Source of the DNA: Candidatus Izemoplasmatales bacterium
GTDB lineage: Bacteria > Bacillota_I > Bacilli_A > Izemoplasmatales > Hujiaoplasmataceae
Direction of reading: 5' to 3'
Length of the DNA: 64,000 bases
Assembly (NCBI GenBank): GCA_041649275.1
Contig: JBAZNL010000005.1
Span: forward strand, 23,260-87,259
Below are positions 33,348 through 42,596 of this stretch, piece by piece. Within the stretch, counting starts at the first letter, position 1; each line of letters begins with the position of its first letter. The notes under the pieces are model-generated. The model searched no databases. It saw only the letters and a list, made by a program, of their open reading frames with translations, and was not told the DNA's origin. The position numbers were made by a program, and so were the translations under genes.

Positions 33348-35221
33348 CGTGATTCCTCCAGGGTTGCGAAATGGGTGTAGCGCAGGGGCGAAAGACCGTA
33401 GGGATGGAGCGACAGGGGTTCGCGGGTACCGTCAGGGGCGACGCCGGCGACCGTCAGGACGGCGTCGGAGTCGTGGAACCCCGTGCCCGCGGTCGCCTCG
33501 AACGAGACCACGACGGCCTCGCCGCCTCGGGTTGAAAGCGAGTGGCGGATGCGCGAAGCGGGCACGAAGGCGCGATCGTGGAAGGGCGGCGTCCCGCCGA
33601 GTCGGACCTCGCGGGCCTCGAGGCGTTCGCAGAAGAGGAGCGGTCCGCGGAAGACGCTTCGGGTCCCGTCGGGATTCGTGAGGGTCCGGACGGCGAAGTC
33701 GAAGCGGACGGAAAACGCGTCGCCGGTCTTCATGCCGTCCGAGAGCGCGAGGACTTCTCCTTCGAAGGGGGTCCCGTCGACGGTCGCGGCGGCGCCGAAC
33801 GGGCGTCTGAGACGAAGTGAAAGAGGCATCCCCGAAACCGTTTCGACGCGGATCCGGACAACGTCCTCGAACGGGTAGCCGGACTCGACGACAACCGTCG
33901 CCGAACCGGTCGGCGCGACGAGTCGGTAGGTGCCTGCCAGAATCAGGAACAGCGTCGCCCCGGCCTCGTCGAGCAGCATCGCGGTCGCCGCCGCCTTGGG
34001 GAACCCCTGATGCATGTTGGCGGCGCAGCAGCCGTAGTTCGGGGCGACGCCGAAGATCGTCGAGCGCGGCCCGGAATCGTAGAAGCGGCGCCGTTTCACG
34101 GTCGCCTCGGGCTGATCCGTCTGCTGCAGGTACTGGTGTGCGCAGAGGTCTTCCGTGAGGGTCGCCGGAAGCGTGTTCCAGAGAAGCCGCTCGAGCCGGT
34201 CGGCGACCGTGACGTCGCTCGTGAGCGCAAGCGTTTCGCCGAGCGAATGCATCAGTTCGACGACCGCGCACAGCTCGATCCCGCGGTCGGGACCGGGACC
34301 GTCGAGATGCTCGTCGGAGGAAAACGCGCCGGCGGCGGTCCCATGCCTCGTGGCGATCGCGTCGAGCGCCGAAAGGGCCGGTTCGGCGGACGGCTCGCCG
34401 GCAAGGAAGGACTCGTAGACGGGATACTTCACGGCCATCGCGAGGTTGACGCCATGGGTCGTCAGATAGAGCACGTTTCCCTTCTTCGCGTTGTCGCGCC
34501 GGATCGCCGCCGCGCTCCGCCGGTCGGGACGGGGATGACGCTTGGCGATGCCGTCGAGCAGGGCGAGGATCGGCCTGACGGCCAGGAAGAGGGTGCGGTT
34601 CAAATACCTGCCGGTCGGTTCCGGATAGGGAAACGACCGGAAGAACGCCGCCCACGGGTAGGTGAGCCGGGACAGCGTCCGGAGCAGTTCGAGATGACGG
34701 GGATCCCCGGTCGCCTTCGCGACGAAGAGGATCGCCGGAAACGCTTCGAGACCGCGCGCGTACCCCCAGAACGCCGGGGGACGGGATTCGATATGGTCGA
34801 CCATGTGGTCGCAGAAACGGACGAGGAACCTCCGCGCCCGTGCCGAATCCGTCGCCTCGGCGTATTGGACGACCGCCTTGAGGGCGACGAAGCGCGGCCA
34901 CCAGTCGTCGTTCACCGCAGGCCCGAAGAAGCCGTCCGGACGCTGCGAGCCGAGGATCGCGCCGATCCATTCCTCCATCTTCGCCGACAGCGACGGATCG
35001 CGGGTCAGAAACGCCAGAGGCACGAGTCCGTCGAGGTAGTAGGGTCCGCGTTCCCAGCTCTCGCCCGATCCGCCAAGCCAGGCGGAGTCGGGTCCGACGT
35101 CGGGGAACACGTCGGACAGATGTCCCGTCAGACCCGCCGCCTGCTTCAAAAGCAGGTCGCCGATCATTCCGGCGGGATCGATGGCGGTCAGGGGGAGACG
35201 CCTGTAGCGGGAATCAAACAT
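33344..35221 (-). CDS. Glycoside hydrolase family 127-like (beta-L-arabinofuranosidase type)
   Basis: 625 residues from the ATG at 35221 (GAAAGGAG upstream); a longer open frame overlaps the YhhN-like gene and is not used. The N-terminal alpha/alpha barrel has WERGPYYLDGLVPLAFL near residue 55; the centre has ELCAVVELMHSL with the general acid/base Glu region, and YGCCAANMHQGFPK with the cysteine pair seen in GH127/DUF1680 enzymes. A beta-sandwich follows. Members remove beta-L-arabinofuranose from plant glycoproteins, or act on related linkages. No signal peptide, so it works in the cytoplasm on imported sugars. Confidence 0.88.
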   Translation of the reverse strand: MFDSRYRRLPLTAIDPAGMIGDLLLKQAAGLTGHLSDVFPDVGPDSAWLGGSGESWERGPYYLDGLVPLAFLTRDPSLSAKMEEWIGAILGSQRPDGFFGPAVNDDWWPRFVALKAVVQYAEATDSARARRFLVRFCDHMVDHIESRPPAFWGYARGLEAFPAILFVAKATGDPRHLELLRTLSRLTYPWAAFFRSFPYPEPTGRYLNRTLFLAVRPILALLDGIAKRHPRPDRRSAAAIRRDNAKKGNVLYLTTHGVNLAMAVKYPVYESFLAGEPSAEPALSALDAIATRHGTAAGAFSSDEHLDGPGPDRGIELCAVVELMHSLGETLALTSDVTVADRLERLLWNTLPATLTEDLCAHQYLQQTDQPEATVKRRRFYDSGPRSTIFGVAPNYGCCAANMHQGFPKAAATAMLLDEAGATLFLILAGTYRLVAPTGSATVVVESGYPFEDVVRIRVETVSGMPLSLRLRRPFGAAATVDGTPFEGEVLALSDGMKTGDAFSVRFDFAVRTLTNPDGTRSVFRGPLLFCERLEAREVRLGGTPPFHDRAFVPASRIRHSLSTRGGEAVVVSFEATAGTGFHDSDAVLTVAGVAPDGTREPLSLHPYGLSPLRYTHFATLEESR

Positions 35222-35909
35222 GGAGCGTCGACTCCTTTCTCGCATGGACGGCGCCGAGCGCGAGCAGCGCAAGCGACGCAGCGTAGAACAGCCACGCGAA
35301 GTTGAACGAGGATTCCCCGAGGATCGCAAGGATCGATCCCGGTTCGAGGACGAAGTATCCTTCCGAAGTTCCGACCGAGAGCAGGATGAAGAAGTCGCAG
35401 AGGATCAGGAAGACGATCCCGGTGAAGGCGAACGGATCGCGGCGGCGCGCCCGGAACGCGACGACCGCGTTGAAAAGCAGGAAGGAGGCGTAGAACGGCG
35501 TCAACAGGGAGAGCGCGTCGACCGGCATCGACAGCGCCAGCGGCACGGCCGTCAGCGCGATCCCGAGGGCGATGCGCGCCGGCAACGTCGTTCTGGTCGA
35601 CAGCGACGCCAGCCGGTCGAGACGGGCCGCGTGACAGGACTGGGAAACGAGGAAGCAGGCCAGCGCGGGTATCCTGAACGGGCCGACGGCGACCAGGAGG
35701 AAGTCCGCGACCGCCGTCAGGAAGAGACCGAAGACCGCGAGCAGACGGTCGACGTCGACGCCCCTTCGGAGAAGCGGATAGGAAAGCGCCGAGAGCACGG
35801 ACAGGTATTGGAACAGGCGCGTCCAGACGCCTTCGGTGAACCATAAAAAAGCGACGGCCAATGCCGTCTGGATCGCGATGAAGGTCAGAGGAGCGGACAG
35901 CCTCTTCAT
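35214..35909 (-). CDS. YhhN-like integral membrane protein
   Basis: About 231 residues from the ATG at 35909, which has GGAGG about 11 bases upstream; a GTG four codons earlier overlaps that site. About seven or eight hydrophobic segments, with FGLFLTAVADFLLVA and LCDFFILLS as the conserved acidic-in-membrane patches that resemble YhhN/lysoplasmalogenase-type proteins. The assignment is moderate. It overlaps the GH127 start by eight bases and follows queT. Confidence 0.6.
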   Translation of the reverse strand: MKRLSAPLTFIAIQTALAVAFLWFTEGVWTRLFQYLSVLSALSYPLLRRGVDVDRLLAVFGLFLTAVADFLLVAVGPFRIPALACFLVSQSCHAARLDRLASLSTRTTLPARIALGIALTAVPLALSMPVDALSLLTPFYASFLLFNAVVAFRARRRDPFAFTGIVFLILCDFFILLSVGTSEGYFVLEPGSILAILGESSFNFAWLFYAASLALLALGAVHARKESTLHV

Positions 35910-35938
35910 GCCCTGGAACACCTCCGGGGGGGTGCGGG

Positions 35939-36475
35939 TCAGTCGTTGTCGCCGGCGGCTCCGGAGCGGGCGTCGGGATCGATGAGCGCCATGAAGGCGC
36001 GGTTGCGTGAAAGGGCGGCGAAGACCGGAACGCCGGCGAAGGTGACGACGACGAGTTCGCCAAAGGCGACGGTGATCGCGGTGTAGAGGAACGGCAGGCC
36101 GAGTGCGAGATGGAGCTCAATCCCGACGAGCAGACCGTTCGCGAAGACGGGAAAGAGCGAGGCGACTCCGAGCGCGATCCAGTCCCGTCCGAAGAAGCGG
36201 CGGTGGCGACCGACGAGGGCGATGCCGGTGACGGCGAGGATCGTGCCAACCGTGCCGAAGGTGACGTCGAAAAGCATCGTCGGGCTCGCCAGATTGGCGA
36301 TGGCGCAGCCGATCACGAGCGGAATCGCATAGTCCTTCCGGAAGAAGACGAGCAGCACGAGCAGTTCGGCGATGCGGAACTGGATGTCGCCGTAGGAGAT
36401 GAAGCTGAAGGCGAGCGTGAGGCCGACGTAGGCGGCCGCGACGAGACCGAGTTTGGTGATCTTGGCGATGGACAT
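35939..36475 (-). CDS. queT: Queuosine precursor ECF transporter S-component QueT
   Basis: 178 residues, about five or six hydrophobic segments. The family stretches are GDIQFRIAELLVLLVFF near residue 29 and GCAIANLASP. QueT binds the queuosine precursor (preQ1/preQ0) and works with the shared ECF energising module, which is not in the window. The preQ1-I riboswitch directly in front, using the SD of this gene, strongly supports the call. RBS AAGGAG lies eight bases before the ATG. Confidence 0.93.
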   Translation of the reverse strand: MSIAKITKLGLVAAAYVGLTLAFSFISYGDIQFRIAELLVLLVFFRKDYAIPLVIGCAIANLASPTMLFDVTFGTVGTILAVTGIALVGRHRRFFGRDWIALGVASLFPVFANGLLVGIELHLALGLPFLYTAITVAFGELVVVTFAGVPVFAALSRNRAFMALIDPDARSGAAGDND

Positions 36476-36482
36476 GGCGGTT

Positions 36483-36525
36483 CTCCTTGTTTTTTTGAAG
36501 GGATGGTTAGGGCAAGGAACATCCC
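36483..36525 (-). promoter_or_regulatory. preQ1-I riboswitch controlling queT translation
   Basis: On the minus strand GGGATG (36525-36520) pairs with CATCCC (36505-36500) to form P1. CCTTG in its loop (36517-36513) pairs with CAAGG (36489-36485), closing an H-type pseudoknot across an A-rich tail (CAAAAAAACAAGG). The second strand of the pseudoknot is the ribosome site of queT, so preQ1 would hide it. The loop ends CCTAACC, as in known class I aptamers. It starts only eight bases after the LRR gene's stop, between two cistrons. Confidence 0.92.
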
Positions 36526-36532
36526 GGGGGGA

Positions 36533-38005
36533 TCAGGACGTGCGGTGGTTCCACACGACGGGACGGTTGTCGGAATTCCAGAGCGAATCCCAGGTCGACG
36601 GCTGACGTGCCGCCACGCAGTAGATCGTGAGCGCGTCGCAATCGACGAACGCATCCTCCGACACGACCGTGACGCTGGCGGGAATCACGATCGCCGACAG
36701 CGCGATGCACCGGTAGAAACTCTGGTGGCCGATCGTCTTGAGCGAAGCCGGCAGCACGATCGAGGATAGCGCGGTACATCCGGAGAAGGCGTACATCCCG
36801 ATGTCCGTGAGCCGGACGGGCATGATCACCGCGGTCAGCGCGACGCAGTTGCGGAAGGCCTTGGTTCCGATCGCGAGCATGAGCGAATCGTCCTCGAAGA
36901 CGACCGCGGCGAGCGCGCGGCAGTTCTCGAAGGCGCTGTCCTGGATTCCCTTGAGGCGTTTCGGCAGATAGATCTCCGCGAGCGAGACGCAGCCGTTGAA
37001 GGTGAAGCTCGAGATGATGTCGAGGAAGGACGAGAGCGTGACCGTCTCGAGCGCGGCACACCCCGAAAAGGCGCCGGTACCGAGCTTGCTCAGTTTCGTC
37101 GGGGCGAGATCGGCTGCGACGAGCGACACGCAGTCGCGGAAGACCTCGAGGCCGATCTCGACGAGTTCGGCCGGAAAAGTCACGGACACGAGGTTGTCGC
37201 AGCCGTAGAATGCGTAGCCGTAGATGCGAAGGACCGCATCGGGAATGACGATCGCGGTCAGCTGGTCCTGGTCGCGGAAGGCGTCGAACCCGATGTAGGA
37301 GGTGTTCACCTCCAGGGCGATCGTCTCCCCCGGAGCGATCGTTCCGCGATATTCGAGGAAATAGTCGCCGATGTAGTTGTAGCCGTCGGGCAGCGACGCA
37401 TACCAGGGCGTTCCCTCGAAGGCGTTCTGGCCGACGTAGCGGGTGTTCGCCGAGAAGGCGATCGTCGACAGCGCGGTGCAGTCCGCGAAGGCGCTGGCGC
37501 CGATGGCGGCCTTGGTGAGCGTCAGGTCGATCGACGTCAGTCCGGTGCAATGCGCGAACGCGAAGTTCCCGATCGACGACAGGATCTTCGGGAACGCGAC
37601 CGTCGTGAGCGACGTGCAGCGTCCGAAGGCGAGCTGCTCGATCGTGGCGAGCCCCTCCGGAAACGCGATCTGCGACAGCGACGTGCAGCCTTGGAAAGCC
37701 TGTTCGCCGATGATCGAAAGGAAGGCGGGCAGGGTCACCGAGACGAGCGCGGCGTCGTTCATGAACACCGACTCGGCGATCGTCGTGACGTTGATCTCGT
37801 CGATCGAATCGACGATCACCGCCGCGGTCGACGAACGGTCCCACTGGATGACGGTGTAGTAGAGTCCGCTCTCGCTCAGTTCATAGGTGACGCCGTCGAT
37901 CGTCGAAATCCGCGAGCGGGTCGAGGCCGTGGTATTCTCGGTGCATCCGACGAGCTGGAGCGCGAGCAGAAGCGGAATGAGGACGCGGAGCAGTCTTTTC
38001 ATCAT
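36533..38005 (-). CDS. BspA-like leucine-rich-repeat lipoprotein
   Basis: 490 residues. A lipoprotein signal peptide ends in LQLVGC (Cys about residue 20), so it should be anchored to the outer face of the membrane. From about residue 75 there are some 15 LRR_5/BspA-type repeats of ~23 residues with the pattern IGxxAFxxCxxLxxIxxP. Proteins of this type often bind host or polymer surfaces. A promoter is found at 38061-38089. It ends eight bases before the queT riboswitch, suggesting readthrough or coexpression. Confidence 0.88.
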   Translation of the reverse strand: MMKRLLRVLIPLLLALQLVGCTENTTASTRSRISTIDGVTYELSESGLYYTVIQWDRSSTAAVIVDSIDEINVTTIAESVFMNDAALVSVTLPAFLSIIGEQAFQGCTSLSQIAFPEGLATIEQLAFGRCTSLTTVAFPKILSSIGNFAFAHCTGLTSIDLTLTKAAIGASAFADCTALSTIAFSANTRYVGQNAFEGTPWYASLPDGYNYIGDYFLEYRGTIAPGETIALEVNTSYIGFDAFRDQDQLTAIVIPDAVLRIYGYAFYGCDNLVSVTFPAELVEIGLEVFRDCVSLVAADLAPTKLSKLGTGAFSGCAALETVTLSSFLDIISSFTFNGCVSLAEIYLPKRLKGIQDSAFENCRALAAVVFEDDSLMLAIGTKAFRNCVALTAVIMPVRLTDIGMYAFSGCTALSSIVLPASLKTIGHQSFYRCIALSAIVIPASVTVVSEDAFVDCDALTIYCVAARQPSTWDSLWNSDNRPVVWNHRTS

Positions 38006-38060
38006 CGACGGTTCACCTGTCGCGCGGCGCCTTTGAGGCGGCGTTTCGCCGACATCTGCT

Positions 38061-38089
38061 ATCATAGCATGATTTTGCCATTCCATCAA
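38061..38089 (-). promoter_or_regulatory. Promoter of the LRR lipoprotein gene
   Basis: TTGATG (38089-38084), a 17-bp spacer and TATGAT (38066-38061) on the minus strand, with a ~55-nt leader to the ATG. Confidence 0.8.
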
Positions 38090-38147
38090 TCGGTCGCCGC
38101 GATCTTGCGTGAACAATCGCTTGCGTTTCGTTTCGATGGGATCGCGT

Positions 38148-39446
38148 TCAGCGCTTGATTCCCTTGATCTTGAAATAATGGAGGAACTCAGTGCGGTACA
38201 TCCGCTTCCAGCCGGCGCCGTCCGCCTTCGTGCGGGCGCACGGCATGAACGAAAGGTATCCGGGCTGGTTTTCGTCATAGTACCCCGGATCGGGCTCGCC
38301 GAAATAGTGCGGCTTCTCCATCGCATTGTCGTTGAAAAGCCCGATCAGCGGGAACTCCCAGCAGAGTTCCGGCTTCACCTTCCACGGATGGCAGTCGTTT
38401 TCGGTCGCGGCCTTCTGGAGCGAGCATTCGCCCGAGGGGAGCGCGAAACAGCACTTGGTGTGCGTGAAATGCTTCGGAAAATCGGACCTGTTGAAAACAT
38501 ACGGAACGCGGACGGTGCGTTTTCCATGGAACAGGAAGCCCCATTCGCCCTCCTCGAGGAAAGTCTCCGGAACATGAGTGAAATAGGAAGGGTGCTCCTT
38601 CATGAAGGCGCGGATCCGCTCTTCCTCCGGACTCGTGACGTAGACGCCGTCGTAGCAGCATCGGCCGTCGCAGCGGGCACAGTCCATGGTCGACATCCGC
38701 GGTTCGTCGGGCAGATCGGGAAAGATGGTCGCGTCTTCGGCCGCGATCGCCGACAGAATCGGGTCGACATGGATTTTGACCCACGCTTCGGCCTCGGGGG
38801 ATGCCGTCCGATGTAGGGCTCCGGCGACGAGTTCCGGCGCACCGTCGACGCCGTCGACGAGCGCCAAAAGCCGCTCGAGACGGTGACCGTCCGCGGATTC
38901 GCCGCTCAGGATCGATGCGGACAGCGCGAGCGTCGCCAAGGCGGGTCGACGGTTTTCGTCGATCTCCTCGTCGAATTCGCCGATCGGTTTTCCGACGATT
39001 GCGCAGGCGGCGCAGAAAAACGCCGACGCGAGGGCGGATAGGTCATCCCAGCCATGCGCCGAAGCGGCGCGGGAGAGATTGGAAAGACGCATCGAAGAAC
39101 CGTGGTCTCCAAAACGGGCGAGCGCCAGTTCCCGCCATATCCGTCCATAGAGAAGAAGACGTTCGAATCCCGCTTCGCGCGCCTTCGACAAACCATCCTC
39201 ATATCCCTGAAACGCATCCGAAAGGCGGGCGCGGATCTGATCGAGATTGGCCATCGCGATCGTACCCGAAGCCGTCGATGAGAGGACGGTCCGCTCGCGG
39301 TCCGCGATCACGGAGGCCTCCCCGATGCGGCCGAGCCCGACGCACGCCGACAGAACCACGGCCGGATCCGGATGCCCGAGCAGGTCCCGATGCCGTCCGG
39401 CGTTGAACATCTCGCAAATCTGAACGGATCCGAATGCGTCCCTCAT
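38148..39446 (-). CDS. YkgJ-type cysteine-cluster protein with unknown N-terminal domain
   Basis: 432 residues from the ATG at 39446 (GGAGAAGGAC upstream). The C-terminal ~170 residues carry the metal-binding cysteine cluster CARCDGRCCYDGVYV (CxxCxxxCC) followed by further conserved cysteines (CCFALPSGECSL, ELCWEFP), as in the YkgJ/Fe-S or zinc chelating family. The first ~245 residues, helical in appearance with alanine-rich stretches, I do not recognise. No neighbour indicates the role. Confidence 0.7.
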   Translation of the reverse strand: MRDAFGSVQICEMFNAGRHRDLLGHPDPAVVLSACVGLGRIGEASVIADRERTVLSSTASGTIAMANLDQIRARLSDAFQGYEDGLSKAREAGFERLLLYGRIWRELALARFGDHGSSMRLSNLSRAASAHGWDDLSALASAFFCAACAIVGKPIGEFDEEIDENRRPALATLALSASILSGESADGHRLERLLALVDGVDGAPELVAGALHRTASPEAEAWVKIHVDPILSAIAAEDATIFPDLPDEPRMSTMDCARCDGRCCYDGVYVTSPEEERIRAFMKEHPSYFTHVPETFLEEGEWGFLFHGKRTVRVPYVFNRSDFPKHFTHTKCCFALPSGECSLQKAATENDCHPWKVKPELCWEFPLIGLFNDNAMEKPHYFGEPDPGYYDENQPGYLSFMPCARTKADGAGWKRMYRTEFLHYFKIKGIKR

Positions 39447-39489
39447 CTCGTCCTTCTCCTCCGGTGCGGTCTTACCGCGCTCCTGAACC

Positions 39490-39518
39490 ATTATACCAAA
39501 TCGCACCCCCGGCGACAA
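39490..39518 (-). promoter_or_regulatory. Extended -10 promoter of the cysteine-cluster gene
   Basis: TTTGGTATAATGG on the minus strand: TATAAT (39495-39490) preceded by TGG, with a weak -35 TTGTCG (39518-39513). Confidence 0.65.
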
Positions 39519-39630
39519 CCGTCGGCATGCGGATGACGTCCGTTGCGATTGCCGGTTGTGTACGCCGGCCGGATGGTATAGAATTAGAATGAACACCCCC
39601 TCCATGAAATCTGGGAGAAAGGACCCATCC

Positions 39631-40380
39631 ATGTCCGAACTCGAAAGTTACCTGAAGCAGCGCCTGCACGCATTCAACCCTTATCACGCCGACCGCGGGA
39701 TGACCTATGAGGACGGTCTGCTTCTGATCGTCGCGAACGGATACCGCAGGATGACGGGCGACGCCGAATGCCTCGCCTTCCTCCGCGGCTACCTCGAGGG
39801 CCACATCGCCCCCGACGGCACGATCCGCCACTACGGCCCCACGGAGTTCAACATCGACAACATCCTTGCCGGAAACGTCCTCTTCGACATGGCCGACCTC
39901 ACCGGCGATTCCCGGTACGGCCGTGCGGCCGACGCCTTGCGCGATCAGCTCGAACGCCATCCCCGGACGCGGTCGGGCAATTTCTGGCACAAGCGGTGCT
40001 ATCCCGACCAGATCTGGCTCGACGGGCTCTACATGGGACAGCCGTTCCGCACCATGTATGCGTTGCGACACGACGAGCAGGACGTGCTCGACGACGTCGT
40101 CCGTCAGGTCAAGACGGTCCGTCGACTGCTCTGGGACGATGCCCGCAAACTGTACGTTCACGCGTGCGACGAGGAGCGTCGGATGCCTGTCACGTACGCC
40201 GAAAACCCCGAACCCGGACTGCCGGCGATGATGTCGCACCTCGAACCGATGCGGAAGGCCGGCTGGTTCTTCCGGTACGTCGACCGCGTCGTATTCGATG
40301 ACGTCGTCCTCGCGGGCGCCGAGGGTCCCGCAACGACCCTGATCGACGTCGCCGACGCTTCCGGCGTCCCGACCCGTTGA
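39631..40380 (+). pseudogene. Truncated GH105-like unsaturated glucuronyl hydrolase
   Basis: 249 residues, while family members run to about 350-380. The N-terminal 200 residues match GH88/GH105 enzymes: GMTYEDGLLLIVANG, WHKRCYPDQIWLDGLYMGQPF with the catalytic Asp, and YVHACDEERRMP. After that the expected FWxRAMGW segment and the rest of the barrel are missing; a divergent tail ends exactly in the -35 of the next operon's promoter. The protein probably lacks activity, or the 3' half was lost by deletion. An intact form would cut unsaturated uronate from pectin oligosaccharides and feed the operon that follows. Confidence 0.7.
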
Positions 40381-40405
40381 CAAAATCCGCTTCACCGTCT
40401 ATGAT
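40377..40405 (+). promoter_or_regulatory. Consensus promoter of the uronate operon
   Basis: TTGACA (40377-40382), 17-bp spacer, TATGAT (40400-40405). The stop codon of the GH105 fragment lies inside the -35. Confidence 0.9.
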
Positions 40406-40459
40406 GGGGTCAAGCCCCGTTCCGTCCGCTCATGCGGACGGTTTCCCAGGAGGAACGTC

Positions 40460-41110
40460 ATGTCCAAGCAAGCCATCCTAGAAAAGATCGTGTCCGGCGG
40501 CGTCGTCGCCGTCGTCCGCGCCCAGTCGGAGGACCAGGCCGTCCGGATCGCCGAAGCCTGCGTCCAAGGCGGCATCGCCGCCATCGAGATCACCTTCACC
40601 GTCCCCGGCGCGCCCGCGGTCATCGCCGCGCTCTCCGCCCGCTTTTCCGCCGCGCCGCTTCTGATCGGCGCCGGCACCGTGCTCGACGCGACCGCCGCCG
40701 ATGCGGCGATCGCCGCCGGCGCCCGCTTCCTCGTCGGACCGAACTTCGCGCCCGAAGTGGCCCTCAGGGCCGCGGCAGCGGACGTCCCCTACCTCCCCGG
40801 CACGCTCACGCCGACGGAGATGGCCGCCGCAATCGCGGCCGGCTGCACCCACCTCAAGCTCTTTCCCGGATCCGCCTTCGGACCTTCCTACGTGAAGGCC
40901 GTCAAGGGGCCCTTCCCCCATGTCGAGATCATGCCCACCGGCGGCGTCTCGCTCGAGAACGTCGGCGAATGGATCAAGGCCGGCGTCTTCGCCGTCGGCG
41001 TCGGTTCCGAACTCACCGGTCCGGCGAAGACGGGCGACTACGCGGGCGTCGAACGTCTCGCGCGCGAATTCGTCACGGCCGTGAGGGACGCCCGCGGAGG
41101 CAGACCGTGA
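40460..41110 (+). CDS. eda: KDPG/KHG aldolase
   Basis: 216 residues, standard. It cleaves 2-keto-3-deoxy-6-phosphogluconate into pyruvate and glyceraldehyde 3-phosphate. The Schiff-base lysine is in LKLFPGSAFGPS, with VGPNFAPEV and GAGTVLDA as further family motifs. GGAGGAAC precedes the ATG. It is the first gene of the uronate operon and overlaps the next gene by four bases (GTGA). Confidence 0.95.
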   Translation: MSKQAILEKIVSGGVVAVVRAQSEDQAVRIAEACVQGGIAAIEITFTVPGAPAVIAALSARFSAAPLLIGAGTVLDATAADAAIAAGARFLVGPNFAPEVALRAAAADVPYLPGTLTPTEMAAAIAAGCTHLKLFPGSAFGPSYVKAVKGPFPHVEIMPTGGVSLENVGEWIKAGVFAVGVGSELTGPAKTGDYAGVERLAREFVTAVRDARGGRP

Positions 41111-41571
41111 CCGTCGACCATGTCGGTCGGATCGGCGCCTATGCGCCGCTTCTGCCGGCGCTCGCCGCGATCGCGGCGTTCGTCGAAATCTCCGATCTGT
41201 CCGCCCTGCCCCCCGGACGCCATCCGCTTCCCGACGGAATCGTCCTGATCCGCGAGGACTACCTGACGCGACCTTTCGCCGAATGCACCCTCGAAGGCCA
41301 CCGCCGCCACGCCGACCTCCAGCTCGTGCTCTCGGGCGAGGAAGCCATCGGCTGGCTCCCGATCGCCGGAGCGGGATTCGTGATGGCGGTCCCCTACGAC
41401 GCCGAGAAGGACGTCGAGAAGTACCGCGCCGCCGACGTCGTCCGCGTCGGCCTGCCCGCGGGAACCTTCGCGCTCGTGTTCCCCGCGGACCTGCACATGC
41501 CCAAACTGTCGTTGGCAACGCCGACCGCCGTCCAGAAGGCGGTCTTCAAGATACCGCTCCGGGAGGAATGA
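41107..41571 (+). CDS. YhcH/TabA family cupin
   Basis: 154 residues from a GTG that overlaps the eda stop. The DUF386 pattern is visible: GHRRHADLQLVLSGEEAIGWLP, with a metal-binding His, and a C-terminal FPADLHMPKL with a second His. These proteins help anomer or isomer conversion in sugar-acid pathways and are frequent in sialic acid and uronate operons; the exact substrate is not known. Confidence 0.82.
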   Translation: MTVDHVGRIGAYAPLLPALAAIAAFVEISDLSALPPGRHPLPDGIVLIREDYLTRPFAECTLEGHRRHADLQLVLSGEEAIGWLPIAGAGFVMAVPYDAEKDVEKYRAADVVRVGLPAGTFALVFPADLHMPKLSLATPTAVQKAVFKIPLREE

Positions 41572-41573
41572 CC

Positions 41574-42596
41574 ATGGCCAAGATCGTCACATTGGGAGAG
41601 ATCATGCTCCGCCTGTCGACGCCGCAGACGTCCCGCTTCGTCCAGGCGGACCGTTTCGACGTCCACTACGGCGGCGGCGAGGCGAACGTCGCCGTGAGCC
41701 TGTCGCGGTTCGGACACCACGCCGTCTACGTCACGAAACTGCCGCAGCACGAGATCGGCCAGGCGGCCTTGGACGCGCTGGCGCGCTACGGCGTCGACAC
41801 GTCCCGGATCGTCCGCGGCGGCGACCGCATCGGCATCTATTTCCTCGAGACCGGCGCCTCGATGCGCCCCTCGAAGGTCCTGTACGACCGCGCGGGAAGC
41901 GCGATCGCGCTCGCCGATCCGTCCGAATTCGACTGGGACGAGATCTTCGCGGGCGCCGACTGGTTCCACTGGTCGGGGATCACCCCCGCCCTCGGGAAGA
42001 AGGCGGCGGACCTCACCAAGGCCGCCTGCCAGGCCGCGAAGCGCCTCGGCGTCACCGTCTCGTGCGACCTGAACTACCGCAAGAAGCTGTGGACTCCGAC
42101 GCAGGCGCAGGCGGTCATGAAGGACCTCATGTCCTACGTCGACGTCGTCGTCGGAAACGAGGAGGACGCCGAACTCACGCTCGGCTTCAAGCCGAAGGGA
42201 ACCGACGTGACCAAGGCGCACCTCGACGCCGAGGACTACCGCCGCATCTTCGGCGAGATGCGCGCGGCCTTCGGCTTCAGGACCGTCGCCTCGACGCTCC
42301 GAGAGTCCTTCTCGGCGAGCCACAACGGCTGGAGCGCGGCGATGCTTCAGGGCGATTCGTTCTTCGTCTCGACAAGGTACGACATCGAACCGATCGTCGA
42401 CCGTGTCGGCGGCGGCGACGCCTTCAGCGCCGGACTGATCCACGGCCTGCTCACGAAGACGCCGCAGGCGGCGCTCGAGTTCGCGGTCGCCGCAAGCGCG
42501 CTCAAGCACACGATTCCGGGCGACTTCAACCTCGTCGACGCGAAGGAAGTCGAGGCGCTCGCCGGCGGCGATGCCTCCGGACGGGTACAGCGATGA
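41574..42596 (+). CDS. kdgK: 2-keto-3-deoxygluconate kinase
   Basis: 340 residues of the PfkB/ribokinase family. It phosphorylates KDG at the expense of ATP. GGGEANVAVSLSRFG near residue 33 is the substrate motif and VGGGDAFSAGLIHGLL carries the catalytic Asp and anion hole. Of two close ATGs, the one at 41574 is chosen because the GGGAGG site is seven bases away. It overlaps the following regulator gene by four bases. Confidence 0.93.
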   Translation: MAKIVTLGEIMLRLSTPQTSRFVQADRFDVHYGGGEANVAVSLSRFGHHAVYVTKLPQHEIGQAALDALARYGVDTSRIVRGGDRIGIYFLETGASMRPSKVLYDRAGSAIALADPSEFDWDEIFAGADWFHWSGITPALGKKAADLTKAACQAAKRLGVTVSCDLNYRKKLWTPTQAQAVMKDLMSYVDVVVGNEEDAELTLGFKPKGTDVTKAHLDAEDYRRIFGEMRAAFGFRTVASTLRESFSASHNGWSAAMLQGDSFFVSTRYDIEPIVDRVGGGDAFSAGLIHGLLTKTPQAALEFAVAASALKHTIPGDFNLVDAKEVEALAGGDASGRVQR

